Source: Bombyx mori
Taxonomy: Eukaryota > Arthropoda > Insecta > Lepidoptera > Bombycidae
Direction: 5' to 3'
DNA length: 64,000 nucleotides
Assembly (NCBI RefSeq): GCF_030269925.1
Contig: NC_085124.1
Location: 7,750,001-7,814,000, forward strand
Shown here: positions 61,102 through 64,000 of the stretch, in pieces
How positions within the stretch are numbered: position 1 is the stretch's first letter
Layout: every line of letters starts with the position of its first letter
Made by a program: the position numbers and the translations under genes
The notes under the pieces: model-generated
Databases searched by the model: none
The model's input: only the letters and a program-made list of their open reading frames with translations
Told to the model about the DNA's origin: nothing

Positions 61102-62104
61102 TAGATAGAAATTGTCAAGCTCTTGTTATTGTGATTTCAATTACGATCTTCAATTTTCTCTAAAATATTTTAAATCCTAATGTCAAATTTTGGCTTACAT
61201 AATGACTGAATGTTCGCGAAAACGTCGCCCTTGATCCACTAATCTAAATAAATCGTGTATTATGTATGGGTATTCATGATTGAAAAACATTGACCCACTT
61301 GTTTTTTGATAAATAAATTTGTGCACTTGTGGGACTTTGGAAGTTATTAATCAGTATATCATTTCGAAAAAAGGAGATGAAATCTGTGTTAAAATAATCC
61401 TTTTATAATTAACAAAAAAAATTAACGTTGGTTCGGTATATTTTTGTACCATGTCAAATTAATAACAAAAACATTAAACAACAGAGACCAAGCTTATCTT
61501 TTAAAAATAGAAAGCCAATCACCAATTTATTTTTAGCAATGTCAGTCGTCACAGCTCACAAGTCTAAACCAAAGGCGATACGTTACGTTAAAAACCAAAA
61601 TTAAATGAAGTCTTCGACTATAAAAAGTATTATGAATTCCGAACTCGCTCCGAAGTGCCAAATCCCTGACGGGCGACGAATTTTAAACGACACAAGAGTT
61701 ATTGATAGTTGGATTCGTCGCGAGTTTTATTTCGATTCCCGATCAGGATTGTTTGAGTTCGTCATGAATATTACAATTTTTTATAGCGACGAAGAAAACA
61801 ACGAAGTCACAATCATAACGAAAATAACTTTAACAAAAAAAATATGTTATAATGCATAGCAAAAACTGATTGACATTTGGTTAACATTTATTTATACTTC
61901 ATTATTGGAATAAGCAAACTGGTATTTACGAAGGCGAGCTTAACTCATTCTTGAGTTATTCTCGGAACAATAAATTTCTTTATATTATATTGTACGCATC
62001 ATTTCCTTAATACATAATTCGCATGAATTCCATACAATACGTCTTCATTTTATACAGAATATAGTATAATATATTTCAAAAATATCACATAATACGTACG
62101 TAAA

Positions 62105-62279
62105 CTCGTCGTGGCCTAAAGGATAAGACTTCCGGTGCAATCGTTTTTAGCGATGCCCGGGTGTTCGAATCCCACTGGCAAGTACCAATTTTTCTAATCA
62201 AATACGTACTTCATAATACAATAAAAATCAAACCCGCAAAATTATAATTTGCGTAATTACTGGTGGTAGGAACTCTTGT

Positions 62280-62282
<3 letters not shown>
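62105..62282 (+). mobile_element. Family A SINE, 5' half, cut by a LINE
   Basis: It has the tRNA-like head (A-box-like TGGCCTAAAGG, B box GTTCGAATCCC) and proceeds to ACTGGTGGTAGGAACTCTTGTGAG, where the LINE poly-A begins. The remaining half should lie beyond the window. Confidence 0.85.
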
Positions 62283-62313
<31 letters not shown>

Positions 62314-64000
62314 GTCAGGAGGAAATCGCCGGACTTCCGCCCTTTTCTGGGGATACTGGGCGGGGTATGTCAGAGTCGAACTGACTAAAACCTCCTGTCG
62401 CTCAACAACCAACGTCCAAACCTCGCATGAGACAGAACTCATGACAAGGCAAAGGGAGGAAAGTGAAGCGTTTAGTGCGGAGCACATCTCTCCCATCACC
62501 CTCCCCCTCGGGACGCCGGACTGGCGGTCGTCGGCGCCACGACCACCAGCCCTCTCGGTCGGCAGACTGTCCGAAGCCCGCCTAGATGGCGCCGGTTAGA
62601 GTGGGTTACCCTACGGAATACCCCGCTGGGCCAGAACCAGCGTGGGTCGAGGATAGCCGGCCTTCCATCACCCGGATGCTCTTGCGTAAAACGCGTGCAG
62701 AGCAGCTTGCACGTCGTCTTCTTAGGCCCCCCTCGCCGGTCCCCAGACCGACACGTGAGGGGGACCCGAGACACTTAGAGGGCCAGGGCTTGGGCGAGAT
62801 CCGCCTCTCGATTGATCGAGATGGTGCACTCGCAGAAGTCGAGCATCGCCTTCCACGACTCGTCGTCGCCGAGCATCGATGCCACAACACTCGGCAACGA
62901 CAAGTCGGTTCCTATTTTTGCGACGAGGACACGGCGCCACCCCTCCCATGCGGGGCAGGCGACGAGCGTATGCTCTGCCGTGTCCAAGTCGCAACCACAA
63001 TGGTGGCACTCTGCCGTCGGCTCGGCTGTGATCCGGTGCAGGAACTCACCGAAACAACCATGCCCAGTGAGCACCTGCGTAAGCCGGAAAGTGAGGCGTC
63101 CTCTGTCACGATTCACCCAATCCACAAGGACCGGGCGAATCGCCTCGACGGTCCTACGACCAGCCGAAGGATCAGCCAGCCGTCTGGACCATGACTCCAG
63201 CACGGACCGCCGAGATTGGGCCCTCCGTGCTCTGACCACACTGGGGCTGGGACGCGCCACGCCCCGGGCACGAAGTTCAGCCCGCCACCTATAGTCAGCG
63301 GCGAGCGCCTCCGCTTCCAGAACCCAAGGCGGCGTCCCAGCCAGTACACACGCCGCCTCAAAGGAGATGGTGCGATAACCACGGATGACCCTGACCGCGA
63401 TGGTGCGTTGCGGCCGTTGCAGCAGCTTCGCCACCCCCACGGCCAGGGACTGGCCCCACACGGGCGCCCCGTATAGGGCCATTGATCGCACCACCCCCGT
63501 ATAGAGACGGCGCGTCACCTGGTCAGGCCCCCCGACGTTGGGCAGAAGCCGGCTTAGCGCGCCGGCCACCCCCAACAAACGAGGGACCAGGTTCTGAAAG
63601 TGAGCACGGAAGGTCCAACGACTGTCCAGAATGAGGCCGAGGTACTTCAACTGCACCCCGACCCCGATACGGACGCCTCCAACCACGATATGGGCATCGA
63701 CAGGTGGCACTCTCCGGGGCCTGTGGAACCACATGGCCTCGGATTTACTGAGCGCCACGTCGAGGCCCAATCTCCTAATTTTGCCGACGACATGCGCCAC
63801 CCCAGCCGTAGCAAGACGGGCAGACTCAGCAAAACTCCCCCCCCGGGCCACGACCAACGTGTCGTCCGCGTAACATATTACGCTCAGGCCCGGGAGGAGG
63901 GCACCTCTCAGCACCCAGTCATACCCGATATTCCACAAAAGGGGGCCGAGCACCGACCCCTGTGGAACACCGCGCACGACCGGGAACCGGTGCAGGATCC
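62283..64000 (-). mobile_element. R1-clade LINE, 3' end (continues past window)
   Basis: A 30-nt poly-A (poly-T 62283-62312), a GC-rich 3' UTR to 62774, then the end of ORF2. GC content is far above the surroundings. The 5' part is outside the window. Confidence 0.9.
62775..64000 (-). CDS. R1-type LINE ORF2, reverse transcriptase C-terminal part
   Basis: The frame is open to the window edge. RT signatures: GVPQGSVLGPLLWN, then active-site YADD in CYADDTLVVARG, then LKYLGLILD (thumb side). Toward the C-terminus is the zinc knuckle CHHCGCDLDTAEHTLVAC (C-X2-C-X8-H-X4-C), typical of R1-clade ORF2 proteins. ORF2 nicks DNA with its N-terminal endonuclease (outside the window) and reverse-transcribes the RNA at the nick. 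No internal stops are seen in 408 codons, so the copy may be young. The specific R1-like family is not assigned. The opposite-strand frames are shadows. Confidence 0.92.
   Translation of the reverse strand, partial: ILHRFPVVRGVPQGSVLGPLLWNIGYDWVLRGALLPGLSVICYADDTLVVARGGSFAESARLATAGVAHVVGKIRRLGLDVALSKSEAMWFHRPRRVPPVDAHIVVGGVRIGVGVQLKYLGLILDSRWTFRAHFQNLVPRLLGVAGALSRLLPNVGGPDQVTRRLYTGVVRSMALYGAPVWGQSLAVGVAKLLQRPQRTIAVRVIRGYRTISFEAACVLAGTPPWVLEAEALAADYRWRAELRARGVARPSPSVVRARRAQSRRSVLESWSRRLADPSAGRRTVEAIRPVLVDWVNRDRGRLTFRLTQVLTGHGCFGEFLHRITAEPTAECHHCGCDLDTAEHTLVACPAWEGWRRVLVAKIGTDLSLPSVVASMLGDDESWKAMLDFCECTISINREADLAQALAL

Larger units (their letters stand above)
45067..62104. other. Gene-poor, repeat-rich 17 kb
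   Basis: No host gene is recognised. It holds SINEs, Helitrons, two DNA transposons and retroposon tails (listed separately) in AT-rich unique sequence. A GC-rich patch lies at 55420-55560, another at 60400-60520, and a T-run at 57596-57616. Unlisted intervals (about 45.9-46.6, 46.7-48.1, 52.0-52.9, 57.2-60.6 and 61.1-62.1 kb) show nothing I can name; the 84-codon frame at 61605-61859 has no domain. Confidence 0.5.

Noticed and set aside
62105..62180. tRNA gene
   Set aside because: A and B boxes are present but they are the tRNA-derived SINE head; no cloverleaf or CCA-ready acceptor stem.
62586..63294. Plus-strand frames of 202 and 160 codons
   Set aside because: They are antisense shadows of the GC-rich LINE ORF2; no domain and no transcript context.

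Overview
The window is eukaryotic, intron-rich and AT-rich, and almost certainly comes from the silkworm Bombyx mori or a very close moth. The evidence is many copies of two short retroposon families typical of that genome, lepidopteran-style non-autonomous Helitrons ending in CTAG before a host T, a Pao/BEL retrotransposon and an R1-clade LINE. All identifications come from reading the sequence and from memory of protein families; no database was searched.

The left half holds four conserved genes. The 3' half of TAF8 (TFIID subunit) is on +, 20-2474. PSMB2 (20S proteasome beta subunit) is on -, 5138-6315, complete in four exons. YKT6 (prenylated R-SNARE) is on +, 7556-8152, with one coding exon. 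A winged-eye/BAHD1-like BAH-domain chromatin protein is on -, 29770 down to 16001, in nine coding exons whose lengths sum to exactly 996 codons with matching phases at every junction. TAF8 and PSMB2 converge, PSMB2 and YKT6 diverge across about 1.2 kb, and YKT6 and the BAH gene converge. They are ordinary housekeeping or regulatory genes with no obvious functional link.

From about 30 kb to the right edge I find no host gene. This part holds a 6.85-kb Pao/BEL element on - (38215-45061) with paired 396-bp LTRs and a 5-bp target duplication; a 1.4-kb inverted-repeat DNA transposon (49718-51102) with eight copies of a 15-bp motif and a decayed cysteine-rich C-terminal domain; a MADF-like transposon remnant near 36.5-37.0 kb; many SINE and Helitron copies; and the 3' end of an R1-like LINE (62313 to the window end) inserted into a SINE.

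The repeats show layered history: SINE into retroposon, LINE tail into retroposon, LINE into SINE, a SINE flanked by a roughly 90-bp duplication, a SINE with an internal 111-bp tandem duplication, and a Helitron lodged 6 bp past a TAF8 splice donor. I find no rRNA, tRNA gene, CRISPR array or operon-like cluster. The most unusual structure is the motif-array DNA transposon at 49.7-51.1 kb.
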